Positions 5,926 to 6,122 of a stretch of DNA of 6,122 bases are shown in pieces. The notes beneath the pieces are model-generated. The model was not told where the DNA came from. It saw only the letters and a list, made by a program, of their open reading frames with translations, and did not search any database. This stretch comes from Ktedonobacter racemifer (GTDB lineage: Bacteria > Chloroflexota > DTOL01 > JACQYG01): the NCBI GenBank assembly GCA_020723545.1, contig DYIS01000164.1:1-6122 (forward strand). The letters run 5' to 3'. Both the position numbers and the translations under genes were made by a program. Each line of letters begins with the position of its first letter. Positions within the stretch are counted from its first letter, which is position 1.

Positions 5926-5934
5926 TGCTATACT
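5926..5934 (+). promoter_or_regulatory. Extended -10 promoter of the nucleotidyltransferase gene
   Basis: TGCTATACT is a textbook extended -10 element: TG at 5926-5927, one base, then TATACT at 5929-5934 (5/6 to TATAAT). There is no good -35 hexamer 16-18 bp upstream, which extended -10 promoters tolerate. The local sequence is more AT-rich than the surrounding genes. Transcription would start near 5940-5942, only about 16 nt before the chosen ATG at 5958. This gives the nucleotidyltransferase gene its own promoter, independent of the transporter operon. Confidence 0.6.
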
Positions 5935-5957
5935 AACAGTCGATGGAGACCAACCAT

Positions 5958-6122
5958 ATGGAGCGTGAGATCGCCAAAATCCAGGAGGCCCTGGGCAATC
6001 GTCAGGACGTGATCGCGGCCTACCTGTTCGGGTCGATGGCACACGGGAAGGCCCATGACCTGAGCGATGTGGATGTGGCCGTGCTCTTTACCCATGGACT
6101 GAACCAGGCCACCATCTTCCAG
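5958..6122 (+). CDS. Minimal nucleotidyltransferase (MNT domain), N-terminal part, cut by the window edge
   Basis: The visible 55 residues hold the nucleotidyltransferase signature: FGSMAHGKAH (24-33, with Gly25 and Ser26), then LSDVDVAVL (35-43) with the metal-binding pair Asp37 and Asp39. This GSx(10)DxD pattern defines MNT proteins of about 100-150 residues. Many are MntA-type antitoxins that AMPylate and neutralise a HEPN-domain toxin encoded next door; others are unpaired or resistance-type transferases. No partner is visible: upstream is a HAD gene and downstream is outside the window. ATG 5958 is preferred because GGAG at 5945-5948 lies 9 nt before it. ATG 5943, in frame, would add five residues but would sit almost at the predicted mRNA 5' end, so it would be nearly leaderless. 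The frame is open to the last base. Confidence 0.82.
   Translation, partial: MEREIAKIQEALGNRQDVIAAYLFGSMAHGKAHDLSDVDVAVLFTHGLNQATIFQ

Noticed and set aside
5844..5942. Terminator at the end of the operon
   Set aside because: No stable GC-rich hairpin followed by T residues was found; the GGCC pairs at 5873-5888 are too short.

Overview
The window is high-GC bacterial DNA (my estimate is a little over 60% G+C, strongly GC-rich third positions). It carries one six-gene plus-strand operon and the start of a separate transcription unit. The best guess for the source is a member of the Chloroflexota (Anaerolineae-like). The basis is the lipoprotein anchor followed by a long Pro/Thr 'PTPTP' linker on the solute-binding protein, the GC content, and an octamer-periodic palindromic repeat between genes. 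This is inference from style and could be wrong.

Layout: positions 1-209 are a regulatory leader. They hold a near-consensus sigma70 promoter (TTGACG, 17 bp, TACAAT), a 16-bp direct repeat with 14/16 matches (one copy at the transcription start, one in the leader), and two small hairpins, the second ending just before the Shine-Dalgarno. Four genes of an ABC importer follow: a lipoprotein solute-binding protein (210-1427), two inner-membrane permeases (1518-2366, 2366-3211) and an ATPase with a C-terminal TOBE region (3214-4293). The only real gap inside the operon is the roughly 90 nt between the binding-protein gene and the first permease gene. It is filled by a large imperfect palindrome built from 8-nt units. 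Two cytoplasmic enzymes complete the operon: a TIM-barrel ketose 3-epimerase-like protein (4290-5108, GTG start) and a Cof-type HAD phosphatase (5109-5843). From the first permease gene to the HAD gene the genes overlap, abut, or lie within 2 nt of each other, and each has a good ribosome binding site, so translational coupling is likely.

How it may work: the lipoprotein captures a small polar, perhaps sugar-like or phosphorylated, solute outside the membrane. The two permeases and an ATPase dimer import it, and the epimerase and phosphatase then process it. The transporter looks like the PotABCD/YnjBCD/AfuABC type rather than a classical CUT1 sugar importer, whereas the tailing enzymes point to carbohydrate chemistry. 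The substrate cannot be read from the sequence.

After the HAD gene (tandem stop TGA-TAA) comes a gap of about 100 nt with no recognisable terminator. An extended -10 promoter (TGCTATACT) then drives a minimal nucleotidyltransferase gene of the MNT type (5958 onward), cut by the window edge. Such genes are usually the antitoxin half of HEPN-MNT pairs; the partner, if any, lies outside the window.
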